NCBI RefSeq assembly: GCF_023241715.1
Contig: NZ_JALQCW010000006.1
Location: 100,358 to 164,357, forward strand
Direction of reading: 5' to 3'
Source: Pseudomonas morbosilactucae
GTDB taxonomy: Bacteria > Pseudomonadota > Gammaproteobacteria > Pseudomonadales > Pseudomonadaceae
DNA length: 64,000 bases
Shown: piece after piece, positions 47,613-55,872 of the stretch
Layout of the letters: the number at the start of each line of letters is the position of its first letter
Numbering within the stretch: position 1 is the first letter of the stretch
Made by a program: the position numbers and the translations under genes
Notes under the pieces: model-generated
The model's input: only the letters and a program-made list of their open reading frames with translations
Told to the model about the DNA's origin: nothing
Database searches by the model: none

Positions 47613-48776
47613 ATGTCGATTAACGTCGAAGATTATTTCGCGCGCGAAACCTTTCAAAAAATGAAGGCTTTCGCCGACAAGCAAGAAACCCCATTTGTGG
47701 TGATCGACACCGCGATGATCAGCCAGGCCTACGATGACCTGCGTGCAGGCTTCGAATTCGCTAAGGTCTACTACGCCGTCAAGGCCAACCCGGCCGTCGA
47801 GATCATTGACCTGCTCAAGGACAAGGGGTCGAGTTTCGACATCGCCTCGATCTACGAGCTGGACAAGGTCCTGGACCGCGGCGTCAGCGCCGACCGCATC
47901 AGCTACGGCAACACCATCAAGAAGTCCAAGGACATCCGCTACTTCTACGAGAAGGGCGTGCGCCTGTTCTCCACCGACTCCGAAGCCGACCTGCGCAACA
48001 TCGCCAAGGCCGCACCGGGCTCGAAAATCTACGTGCGTATCCTCACCGAAGGCTCGACCACGGCTGACTGGCCTCTGTCGCGTAAATTCGGCTGCCAGAC
48101 CGACATGGCCATGGACCTGCTGATCCTCGCTCGCGACCTGGGCCTGGTGCCTTACGGCATCTCCTTCCACGTCGGTTCGCAACAGCGCGACATCAGCGTA
48201 TGGGACGCCGCGATCGCCAAGGTCAAAGTGATCTTCGAACGCCTGAAGGAAGAAGACGGCATCCACCTCAAGCTGATCAACATGGGTGGCGGCTTCCCGG
48301 CCAACTACATCACCCGCACCAACAGCCTGGAAACCTACGCGGAAGAAATCATCCGCTTCCTCAAGGAAGACTTCGGCGACGAACTGCCGGAAATCATCCT
48401 GGAGCCGGGCCGTTCGTTGATCGCCAACGCCGGCATCCTGGTCAGCGAAGTGGTGCTGGTGGCGCGTAAATCCCGTACCGCCGTCGAGCGCTGGGTGTAC
48501 ACGGATGTGGGCAAGTTCTCCGGCCTGATCGAAACCATGGACGAAGCCATCAAGTTCCCGATCTGGACCGAGAAGAAAGGCGAGATGGAAGAAGTGGTGA
48601 TCGCCGGCCCAACCTGCGACAGCGCCGACATCATGTACGAGAACTACAAGTACGGCCTGCCCCTGAACCTGGCCATCGGCGACCGCCTGTACTGGCTGTC
48701 CACCGGTGCCTACACCACCAGCTACAGCGCAGTTGAGTTCAACGGCTTCCCGCCGCTGAAATCGTTTTATGTTTAA
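47613..48776 (+). CDS. speC: ornithine decarboxylase (fold III PLP enzyme)
   Basis: SpeC decarboxylates ornithine to putrescine, a main entry to polyamine synthesis. The 387-residue protein is a eukaryote-like fold III (alanine racemase fold) decarboxylase. PLP would bind Lys57 in YYAVKANP; His186 in SFHVGS stacks on the ring; GGGFP (225-229) and EPGRS (264-268) bind phosphate; Cys335 in GPTCDS is the catalytic residue from the partner subunit. The last residues YSAVEFNGFPPLKSFYV are typical. AGGAG lies 9 bases before the ATG. A close relative could also accept lysine, but length and motifs fit SpeC. Confidence 0.93.
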   Translation: MSINVEDYFARETFQKMKAFADKQETPFVVIDTAMISQAYDDLRAGFEFAKVYYAVKANPAVEIIDLLKDKGSSFDIASIYELDKVLDRGVSADRISYGNTIKKSKDIRYFYEKGVRLFSTDSEADLRNIAKAAPGSKIYVRILTEGSTTADWPLSRKFGCQTDMAMDLLILARDLGLVPYGISFHVGSQQRDISVWDAAIAKVKVIFERLKEEDGIHLKLINMGGGFPANYITRTNSLETYAEEIIRFLKEDFGDELPEIILEPGRSLIANAGILVSEVVLVARKSRTAVERWVYTDVGKFSGLIETMDEAIKFPIWTEKKGEMEEVVIAGPTCDSADIMYENYKYGLPLNLAIGDRLYWLSTGAYTTSYSAVEFNGFPPLKSFYV

Positions 48777-48812
48777 ACGCAGCGGCAAGCGTTAAGCGGC
48801 AAGCTGCAAGAG

Positions 48813-48840
48813 AAAGCCCATGACCGGTCATGGGCTTTTT
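48813..48840 (+). terminator. intrinsic terminator of speC
   Basis: AAAGCCCATGACC and GGTCATGGGCTTT form a perfect 13-bp palindrome (about 4 central bases will loop) ending in TTTTT, 37 bases after the speC stop. Confidence 0.92.
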
Positions 48841-48899
48841 CGTTTCTGGCCGGGTGTGGCGTCGATGATTGAAAACGATGGGGTTTGAATCCGGGTGAT

Positions 48900-49685
48900 T
48901 TAAGCCAACGCAGCCAGGCACTCGGCGTCCCGTTCGTCTCCCAGGGCTGCGGCTCGCTGGTGATAGGCCAGGGCCAAGGCGCGGATCTGCGGCTGCTGTG
49001 CCTGCAACAAGGCACCTCGGGCCACGCGGAGGAAGTTCAGGTTGCCACCGGCCAGGGCCTGGTGCAGCCAGTGGAGGGCGTCTTCGATGCGCCCGTTGGC
49101 AGCCAGCACCGCGGCGTAGCTGAACTGCCCGCGAAAGTCGCCGCCTTCGGCCGAGCGCCGGTACCAATCCCGAGCCGCCAGCGGGTCGGCCTGGCACACC
49201 AGCCCCTCCTCCAGATAACGCCCCAACAGGTTCATGGACTTGGCATGCCCCAACTCCGCCGCGCGACGGTAGCAAACCAAGGCCAAGGCGTGGTTTTCGG
49301 CCACACCACGACCGGTGGCCAGCAGGTTGGCGTAGTTGTACAGCCCCCAATCCAGGTCGGCGTCGGCCGCTTGGCGATACGCTTCGGCGGCCGCAACAGC
49401 ATCGGCAGCGCCGCCCCAGCCATGCTCCAAGCAGCGGCCCAGCATGTTGCGCGCCATCAGGTGCCCGCGCCGGGCGGCAATCTCGAACCAGACCCGCGCC
49501 AGGGCCTGGTCCTGCTGAATACCGTGGCCGTCGAGAAGGATCTGCCCGAGCAGGGCCTGGGCTTCCAGCACGCCTTGCTTGGCGGCAGCGAGCACCGCCT
49601 GGGCGGCACGGGCCGGACTGTGTTCGAGCATGGCGCGCAGTTGCTCGCCGTCGAGGACTTCCTCGCGGCGCAGTTGATAGCTCAC
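48900..49685 (-). CDS. Sel1-repeat (TPR-like) protein
   Basis: A 261-residue protein built of Sel1-type helical repeats of about 36 residues: AQALLGQILLDGHGIQQDQ, ARNMLGRCLEHGWGG, GLYNYANLLATGRGVAENH and SMNLLGRYLEEGLVCQADP are successive copies. Such repeats mediate protein contacts. No signal peptide is seen, so it is cytoplasmic. The start is GTG at 49685, with GAGG 7 bases upstream. It lies 2 bases after the piuC stop, so it is probably co-transcribed and may share iron control; its partner is unknown. Confidence 0.87.
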   Translation of the reverse strand: MSYQLRREEVLDGEQLRAMLEHSPARAAQAVLAAAKQGVLEAQALLGQILLDGHGIQQDQALARVWFEIAARRGHLMARNMLGRCLEHGWGGAADAVAAAEAYRQAADADLDWGLYNYANLLATGRGVAENHALALVCYRRAAELGHAKSMNLLGRYLEEGLVCQADPLAARDWYRRSAEGGDFRGQFSYAAVLAANGRIEDALHWLHQALAGGNLNFLRVARGALLQAQQPQIRALALAYHQRAAALGDERDAECLAALA

Positions 49686-49687
49686 GG

Positions 49688-50368
49688 TTACACCTCGGCC
49701 CAGCGACGCAGCAGGTTGTGGTAGGTGCCGGTCAGGCGAATCAGCGAAGGATGGTCAGGCATGTCCTGGGTCAAGGCCTGGATCGCACCGTCCATCTCGA
49801 ACAGCAAGGCGCGCTGGCTGTCTTCGCGCACCAGGCTCTGGGTCCAGAAGAACGAGGCATAACGGGCGCCCCGGGTGACCGGGTTGACCTTGTGCAGGCT
49901 GGTACCCGGGTACAGCACCAAGTCCCCCGCCGGCAGCTTGACCCGCTGCAGGCCGAAGGTGTCCTGGATCTCCAGTTCACCGCCGTCGTAGTCCTCTGGG
50001 TCACTGAAGAACAGGGTCGAGGACAGGTCGGTGCGTACCCGCTCCGCGCTGCCCTTAGGCTGGCGCACGGCGTTGTCGATATGAAAGTCAAAGCTGCCAC
50101 CGGCGGTGTAGCAGTTGAGCAGCGGCGGAAACACCTTGTGCGGCAACGCCGCGGACATGAACAGCGGGTGCTTCCACAAACGCTCAAGCATCGCCGTGCC
50201 GATTTCAACGGCCAGCGGATGCCCCTCGGGCAATTGCAGGTTGTGCTTGGCCTTGGCCGACTGATAGCCGGCGGTGATCTTGCCGTCCGCCCAGTCCGCC
50301 TGCTCCAGGGCTTCGCGAATGCGCAGCACCTCCTCTCGAGTGAACACGCCAGGGATGTGCAGCAGCAT
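49688..50368 (-). CDS. piuC: Fe2+/2-oxoglutarate-dependent dioxygenase PiuC (PKHD type)
   Basis: A 226-residue PKHD-type hydroxylase of the YbiX/PiuC family, found next to catecholate receptor genes. The iron ligands are His96 and Asp98 in [10 protein letters not shown] and His159 in TSLHKVNP; Arg169 in [10 protein letters not shown] binds 2-oxoglutarate. The physiological substrate is not known; siderophore modification has been suggested. It is divergent from piuA, with a Fur-like box at 50401-50419, 32 bases upstream of its start. Confidence 0.93.
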   Translation of the reverse strand: MLLHIPGVFTREEVLRIREALEQADWADGKITAGYQSAKAKHNLQLPEGHPLAVEIGTAMLERLWKHPLFMSAALPHKVFPPLLNCYTAGGSFDFHIDNAVRQPKGSAERVRTDLSSTLFFSDPEDYDGGELEIQDTFGLQRVKLPAGDLVLYPGTSLHKVNPVTRGARYASFFWTQSLVREDSQRALLFEMDGAIQALTQDMPDHPSLIRLTGTYHNLLRRWAEV

Positions 50369-50400
50369 GGCAAGGTACCTGAAGACAAAGGATCGCCGAT

Positions 50401-50419
50401 GATATTGATTCTTATTGAC
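50401..50419. promoter_or_regulatory. Fur-box-like site between piuC and piuA
   Basis: GATATTGATTCTTATTGAC matches 13 of the 19 positions of the classical Fur box GATAATGATAATCATTATC. It sits just upstream of piuC and 155 bases from piuA. Iron control of these genes in other pseudomonads makes it plausible; a weaker AT-rich match near 50510-50530 may serve piuA. Confidence 0.6.
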
Positions 50420-50573
50420 GCTGTAAAACCCACCAGACGAACGAGTTCGTAAAAACCGTAAAGGAAAAGTGTAAAGAATGTAAATTCAATGCGAATGTAA
50501 ACATTTCTCAATTGATACCGATACTTGTTTCTCCTATATTCCGCGGCCTCAAATCCTTGGGGAGGGGAATCAC

Positions 50574-52823
50574 ATGTCACGCCAAACACCACTTTCTGCC
50601 GTCAGTTCACCGCGCTTGCTTGCGTCTGCAATTGGCGTGGCACTGACGGCAGGCTCCGCGGCCCACTTGGCCCAGGCCGCTGAAGAGACGGATCAGAAGC
50701 CGTCGAGCAATGCCATTTCCCTGGACGCCACCAGCGTGGTGGGCGAACAGGACGAGACGTCCTACAAGAGCGACAACTCCGCCTCCAAGAAATACACCGC
50801 GCCCCTGCGTGAAACGCCGAAAAGCGTCACGGTCATTCCTCAGCAAGTCATGCGCGACACTGGTGCCACCAACCTGGTCGACGCCTTGCGCACCACCCCG
50901 GGCATCACCTTTGGTGCCGGCGAAGGCGGTAACCCCGCCGGCGACCGACCGATCATTCGCGGCTTCAACGCCGAAAGCGATGTGTTCATCGACGGCATGC
51001 GCGACCCCGCGTCCCAAGGCCGGGAAATCTTCAACGTCGAATCCATCGAAGTCAGCAAGGGCCCAGGCTCGGCCTTTACCGGTGCTGGCTCCACCGGTGG
51101 CAGCCTGAACCTGATCTCCAAGACCGCCAAGCTGGGCAACTCGTACAACGGCGGGTTCACTTGGGGCTCCGATCAGACCAAGCGCACCACCCTGGACCTG
51201 AACCAGCAAATGACCGACACCTCGGCCGTGCGCTTGAACCTGATGAAGCACGAAGCCAATGTCGCCGGTCGCGATGCCGTGGAAGTCAGCCGCTGGGGCG
51301 TCGCACCCTCGTTCGCCTTCGGCCTGGGCACCGACACCCGGGTCACTGTGGGTTACTACCACCTGAGCACCGACGACCTGCCCGACTACGGCATCCCGCT
51401 GACCCGCAGCACCAACCGCAGCAAGTACAACGTCGACAAGCCGGCCAACGTCGATAAAGACAACTTCTACGGTTTGACCAGCCGCGACTACCGCAAGACC
51501 ACCAGCGACAGCGGCACCTTCAAGATCGAACACGACCTGAATGACAGCCTGACCCTGTCCAACAGCTTCCGCCTGTCCCGTTCGACCCTGGACTACATCG
51601 TCACCAACCCTGACGACAGCCGTGGCAACGTGGCCAATGGCACCGTGTACCGCAGCCCGAAAAGCCGTAACTCGACCTCCAAGGGCTGGTCCAACCAGAC
51701 CGACCTGAGCGCCAAGTTCGACACCGGCTTCATCGAGCACAGCCTGGTGACCGGCATCGAGTTCTCCTACCAGGACACTCACAACCGCGCCTACGACGTC
51801 ACGTCGGCGGTCAGCGGTAGCACCTGTAACGCCGCATTGATTGCCAACGGCGACTGCACCAGCCTGAACAACCCGTCGCCGGGCGATGCCTGGAACGGCA
51901 CCATCAAGGACAGCCGTGCGTTCACCGACACCGACACCAAGACCGCCGCGGCGTACGTCTTCGACACCCTGAAATTCGACGAACAATGGTCGTTGAACCT
52001 CGGCCTGCGTTTCGACGATTACCAGACCCGCTCCAGCGGCTATGCCACCCGCGCACCGATCGGCGACTTCTCCCGGGAGAACAGCTCGCAGCTGTGGAAC
52101 TACCAGATTGGCCTGGTCTATAAACCGCTGCCCAACGGCAGTGTGTATGCCGCCTATTCGACCTCCAGCAACCCGGCCGGCGAAACCAGCGGTAACGGCA
52201 GCCTTGAGTTGACCGCCGCCAACACCAGCCTGGAACCGGAAAAGAACCGCAACTACGAAGTGGGCACCAAATGGGACTTCTTCGGCGATGACCTGTCCTT
52301 GACCGCAGCGCTGTTCCGCACCGAGAAAACCAACGCGCGGATCGACGACCCGGACGGCGGCACCACCCAGGTGCTGGACGGCGAGCAGCAAGTCAACGGC
52401 GTGGAACTGACCTACAGCGGCAAGCTGACCCGCAACTGGAAGGTCTACGGCGGCTACACCTACATGGAAAGCGAAGTGGTCAAGACCACCCTGGCGGCGG
52501 ACGAGGGCAACCATACGCCGAGCACACCACGGAACAACTTCACCTTCTGGTCCACCTATGACGTGGTGCCCGAGAAGCTGACCATCGGTGCCGGCGCCAC
52601 CTTCGTCGATTCGCAGTTCGGCAACATCGCCAACTCGGTGGAGATTCCGTCCTACTGGCGCTACGACGCCATGGCGTCCTACAAGCTGAGCAAGAACGTC
52701 GACCTGCAACTCAACGTGCAGAACCTGACCGACAAGCGTTACTTCGACCAGGTGTTCCAGACCCACTACGCACACGTTGCCGCGGGCCGTACTGCACTGA
52801 TGAGCGCCAACTTCCACTTCTGA
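50574..52823 (+). CDS. piuA: TonB-dependent siderophore receptor PiuA (Fiu-like)
   Basis: A 749-residue outer-membrane receptor for catecholate siderophores, the PiuA/Fiu group that also admits siderophore-drug conjugates. The signal peptide covers about residues 1-37 (LLASAIGVALTAGSAAHLAQAAEE). The plug domain has SVTVIPQQVMRDTGATNLVDAL and RPIIRGFNAESDVFIDGMRDP, followed by SIEVSKGPGSAFTGAGSTGG. The barrel ends with the usual LQLNVQNLTDKRYFDQ and a terminal aromatic strand, TALMSANFHF. GGAGGGG precedes the ATG by 10 bases. Divergent from piuC and followed by an intrinsic terminator. Confidence 0.94.
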   Translation: MSRQTPLSAVSSPRLLASAIGVALTAGSAAHLAQAAEETDQKPSSNAISLDATSVVGEQDETSYKSDNSASKKYTAPLRETPKSVTVIPQQVMRDTGATNLVDALRTTPGITFGAGEGGNPAGDRPIIRGFNAESDVFIDGMRDPASQGREIFNVESIEVSKGPGSAFTGAGSTGGSLNLISKTAKLGNSYNGGFTWGSDQTKRTTLDLNQQMTDTSAVRLNLMKHEANVAGRDAVEVSRWGVAPSFAFGLGTDTRVTVGYYHLSTDDLPDYGIPLTRSTNRSKYNVDKPANVDKDNFYGLTSRDYRKTTSDSGTFKIEHDLNDSLTLSNSFRLSRSTLDYIVTNPDDSRGNVANGTVYRSPKSRNSTSKGWSNQTDLSAKFDTGFIEHSLVTGIEFSYQDTHNRAYDVTSAVSGSTCNAALIANGDCTSLNNPSPGDAWNGTIKDSRAFTDTDTKTAAAYVFDTLKFDEQWSLNLGLRFDDYQTRSSGYATRAPIGDFSRENSSQLWNYQIGLVYKPLPNGSVYAAYSTSSNPAGETSGNGSLELTAANTSLEPEKNRNYEVGTKWDFFGDDLSLTAALFRTEKTNARIDDPDGGTTQVLDGEQQVNGVELTYSGKLTRNWKVYGGYTYMESEVVKTTLAADEGNHTPSTPRNNFTFWSTYDVVPEKLTIGAGATFVDSQFGNIANSVEIPSYWRYDAMASYKLSKNVDLQLNVQNLTDKRYFDQVFQTHYAHVAAGRTALMSANFHF

Positions 52824-52885
52824 TCGCGAACCGCTGCGCCTGGCCATTCAAGCAGGCGCAGACACGCTCAGTGGCGCTGCCAAAG

Positions 52886-52914
52886 CCCCACGCACTTCGG
52901 TGCGTGGGGTTTTT
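52886..52914 (+). terminator. intrinsic terminator of piuA
   Basis: CCCCACGCAC, loop TTCG, GTGCGTGGGG, then TTTTT: a perfect 10-bp stem with a stable tetraloop, 62 bases past the piuA stop. Confidence 0.93.
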
Positions 52915-52995
52915 GCGTAAAAACGAATGAGTCTCGACCACACACGGCATAATGCGCGCCGTGCCGATTATTTTTGAACGTACAAGGCGGTTCTT

Positions 52996-55527
52996 GTGTT
53001 GAAAAAAACCCTGTTCCAGCTGCACTGGTTCTTCGGTATCAGCGCCGGCCTGGTGCTGGCGCTGATGGGCGTCACCGGGGCCATGATGTCCTTCCAGGAC
53101 GAGATCCTGCGGGTCATCAACCCTTCGGTGCTGCAAGTCGAGAAGCAGCCCGCCGGAGTATTGCCGCCGGCCGAACTGGTGGCCAAGGTCGAGGCCGCCG
53201 AGGGCAAGACCGTGTCCATGCTCTGGGTGGAAACCGACAGCGGCCATGCCGCGCGGGTGTTCTTCACCCCGCCGCCCGGCGAGCGCCGTGGACAGATGCG
53301 TTACTTCGACCCCTACACCGGCGAATTCCTCGGCGATGCCGTGGGCCAGGACTTCTTCGGCCTGATGATGCAGTTGCACCGTTTCCTGGCCATGGGTGAC
53401 AGCGGCCGGCAGATCACCGGCGCCTGCACCCTGATCCTGATCTTTTTCTGCCTGTCCGGGCTGTACCTGCGCTGGCCGCGCCAAGTGGCCAGTTGGCGCG
53501 CCTGGCTGACCCTGGACTCGGCGAAAAAAGGCCGTGGCTTCAACTGGGACCTGCATGCCGTGGCCGGCACCTGGTGCCTGGTGTTCTACCTGCTGGCGGC
53601 GCTGACCGGCCTGACCTGGTCCTACGAGTGGTACAGCAACGGCGTCACCAAGCTGCTGTCCGACTCGTCGCAGATCGAACGCAAGCGCGGCGGACGCGGC
53701 GCGCCACCGCCCAAGGGGCCGGCCCCGGTCGCCGACTACAACGCCATGTGGAGCAGCCTCTACAGCAACGCCGGCAAGGACCTCAACGCCTACAACTTCC
53801 GCATGCCACCCGTGGCCGGGCAGCCGGCCACGGTCTACTACCTGCTCAAGACCTCGCCCCATGAGCGAGCCCTGAACCAGATCCAGATGGACCCGGCGAC
53901 CGGGGTCATCAAGCAGCATGACCGCTACGCCGACAAGAGTTTCAAAGCGCAGTTGCTCACCAGCATCTATGCCCTGCACGTGGGCAGCTACTTCGGCCTG
54001 GTGGGACGCATCCTCATGGCCCTGGCCTCGGTGTGCATGCCGCTGTTCTTTATCACTGGCTGGTTGCTGTACCTCGACCGACGCCGCAAGAAGCAGCAGA
54101 TCAAGGCCGCGCGCCAGGGCCTGGAAACCCACACCGGCGACGCTCCGGCGTGGCTGATCGGCTTCGCCAGCCAGAGCGGTTTTGCCGAACAACTGGCCTG
54201 GCAGACCGCCGGGCAATTGCAGGCGGCGGGGCTGCCGACCAAGGTCCAAGCCCTGGCCAGCCTCAGCGAGGACGACCTGCGCACCTCGAAAAACGCCCTG
54301 TTTGTGGTCAGTACTTTTGGCGACGGCGAGGCACCGGACAGCGCCCGGGGCTTTGAGCGCAAGATCCTCGGCCGCGAACTGCCCCTGGACGGCCTCAATT
54401 ACGCCGTGCTCGGCCTGGGCGACCGCCAGTACCCGCACTTCTGCGGCTTTGCCAAACGCTTGCATGCCTGGCTGACAGCCCACGGCGGCACCACCCTGTT
54501 CGCCCCCATCGAAGTGGACAGCGGCGACACTTACGCCCTGCGCCATTGGCAGCAACAGCTCGGGCAACTGACCGGGCAAGCGCCGGTGGACCTGTGGCAG
54601 GCACCGACCTTCGCCAACTGGACCTTGGACCGGCGTGAACTGCTCAACCCCGAGAGCGAGGGTTCCGGCGTGTACCTGCTGGGCCTGAGCGCGCCCGCCC
54701 CCACCAGTTGGCTGGCCGGGGATTTGGTGGAAGTCATGCCGCGCAACAGCGACTGGGCGGTGGAATTCTTCCTCAATGGCCTGGGCCTGGACGGCGACAG
54801 CAAAGTGCAACTCGACGGCCTGCAGGAGACCCTGAGCCAGGCCCTGACCAGCCGCCAACTCCCGGAAAACCGCAGCCACTTGGTGGGCCTGCATGCCCAG
54901 GCCCTGGTGGATGCCCTGGTGCCTCTGAGCCTGCGTGAATACTCCATCGCCTCGATTGCCAGCGACGGCCAACTGGAGTTGCTGGTGCGGCAGGAACGTC
55001 ATCCCGACGGCAGCCTGGGCATCGGCTCCGGCTGGCTGACCGAGCACGCGCCTGTGGGCTCGGCCATCAGCTTGCGGGTTCGCCGCAACAGCGGCTTCCA
55101 TCTGCCGGCCGAACCTTGCCCGCTGATCCTGTTGGGCAACGGCACCGGGCTGGCAGGCTTGCGCAGCTTGCTCAAGGCCCGTATCGCCGAGGGCCAGCAG
55201 CGCAACTGGCTGTTGTTTGGCGAGCGCCATGCCGAGCATGACTTCCACTGCCGGGACGAGCTGCAGGAATGGCGCACAACTGGCGACCTGGAGCGCCTGG
55301 ACCTGGCCTTTTCCCGGGATCAGGCGGAGAAAATCTACGTGCAGGACCGCCTGCGAGACGCCGCCGACGAGCTGCGAGCCTGGCTGGCAGACGGCGCGTC
55401 GATCTACATCTGCGGCAGTTTGCAGGGAATGGCGTCAGGGGTGGATCAAGTGCTCAACGAAGTGCTGGGCGCCGCGCAGGTGGAACACCTGATCGAACAA
55501 GGTCGCTACCGTCGGGACGTGTACTGA
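52996..55527 (+). CDS. PepSY membrane protein fused to flavodoxin and FAD/NADPH reductase domains (PiuB-like)
   Basis: An 843-residue three-part protein. Residues 1-370 are a PepSY-associated membrane region of four helices ([76 protein letters not shown]). About 385-520 is a flavodoxin domain ([30 protein letters not shown]). The rest is a sulfite-reductase-type FAD/NADPH module (LREYSIAS for [18 protein letters not shown] for NADPH, closing in RRDVY). It could move electrons from NADPH across the membrane to reduce ferric siderophores, an inference from domains and the piu context. GTG start at 52996; a CATAAT -10-like box lies upstream. Confidence 0.9.
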   Translation: MLKKTLFQLHWFFGISAGLVLALMGVTGAMMSFQDEILRVINPSVLQVEKQPAGVLPPAELVAKVEAAEGKTVSMLWVETDSGHAARVFFTPPPGERRGQMRYFDPYTGEFLGDAVGQDFFGLMMQLHRFLAMGDSGRQITGACTLILIFFCLSGLYLRWPRQVASWRAWLTLDSAKKGRGFNWDLHAVAGTWCLVFYLLAALTGLTWSYEWYSNGVTKLLSDSSQIERKRGGRGAPPPKGPAPVADYNAMWSSLYSNAGKDLNAYNFRMPPVAGQPATVYYLLKTSPHERALNQIQMDPATGVIKQHDRYADKSFKAQLLTSIYALHVGSYFGLVGRILMALASVCMPLFFITGWLLYLDRRRKKQQIKAARQGLETHTGDAPAWLIGFASQSGFAEQLAWQTAGQLQAAGLPTKVQALASLSEDDLRTSKNALFVVSTFGDGEAPDSARGFERKILGRELPLDGLNYAVLGLGDRQYPHFCGFAKRLHAWLTAHGGTTLFAPIEVDSGDTYALRHWQQQLGQLTGQAPVDLWQAPTFANWTLDRRELLNPESEGSGVYLLGLSAPAPTSWLAGDLVEVMPRNSDWAVEFFLNGLGLDGDSKVQLDGLQETLSQALTSRQLPENRSHLVGLHAQALVDALVPLSLREYSIASIASDGQLELLVRQERHPDGSLGIGSGWLTEHAPVGSAISLRVRRNSGFHLPAEPCPLILLGNGTGLAGLRSLLKARIAEGQQRNWLLFGERHAEHDFHCRDELQEWRTTGDLERLDLAFSRDQAEKIYVQDRLRDAADELRAWLADGASIYICGSLQGMASGVDQVLNEVLGAAQVEHLIEQGRYRRDVY

Positions 55528-55541
55528 GGCGTCAGACGCTT

Positions 55542-55872
55542 CGCCGGCAAGCCGGCTCCTACACCAATCGTGCGGCACCCTCCGTAGGAGCTGGCTTGCC
55601 AGCGAAGGCGCCTGCCTGAATAGCGCAAGCCTCAAGGGCCTATTCGCCGGCAAGCCGGCTCCTACACCAATCGTGCTGCACCCTCCGTAGGAGCTGGCTT
55701 GCCAGCGAAGGCGCCCGCCTGAACAGCACAAGGCTCAAGGGCCTATTCGCCGGCAAGCCGGCTCCTACCCCAATCGTGCCGCACCCTCCGTAGGAGCTGG
55801 CTTGCCAGCGAAGGCGTCGGCCGGAACGGCGCAGGGCTCAAGGGCCTGTGCGCCGGCAAGCCGGCTCCTACG
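55542..55872. repeat. tandem array of 103-bp REPIN units
   Basis: Three full 103-base units (starting 55542, 55645 and 55748) and a fourth partial copy (55851-55872) follow one another without spacing. Each contains CGCCGGCAAGCCGGCTCCTA, a spacer ACCAATCGTGC-GCACCCTCC and the opposing GTAGGAGCTGGCTTGCCAGC. Units 1 and 2 differ at six or so positions; unit 3 diverges more in its tail. The array lies between a + strand gene and the fruA 3' end and reaches into the fruA stop codon. Confidence 0.93.

Noticed and set aside
52922..52940. Fur box before the PepSY fusion gene
   Set aside because: Only about 10 of 19 positions match, all in one half; too weak to list.
50607..55248. Minus-strand frames of 746 and 845 codons opposite piuA and the PepSY fusion
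   Set aside because: Antisense to genes with signal peptides and domain motifs; no coding signals of their own.
55542..55872. CRISPR array
   Set aside because: Periodicity is 103 bases, the whole unit is repeated rather than only short repeats, no cas genes are present, and the units are REP palindromes.
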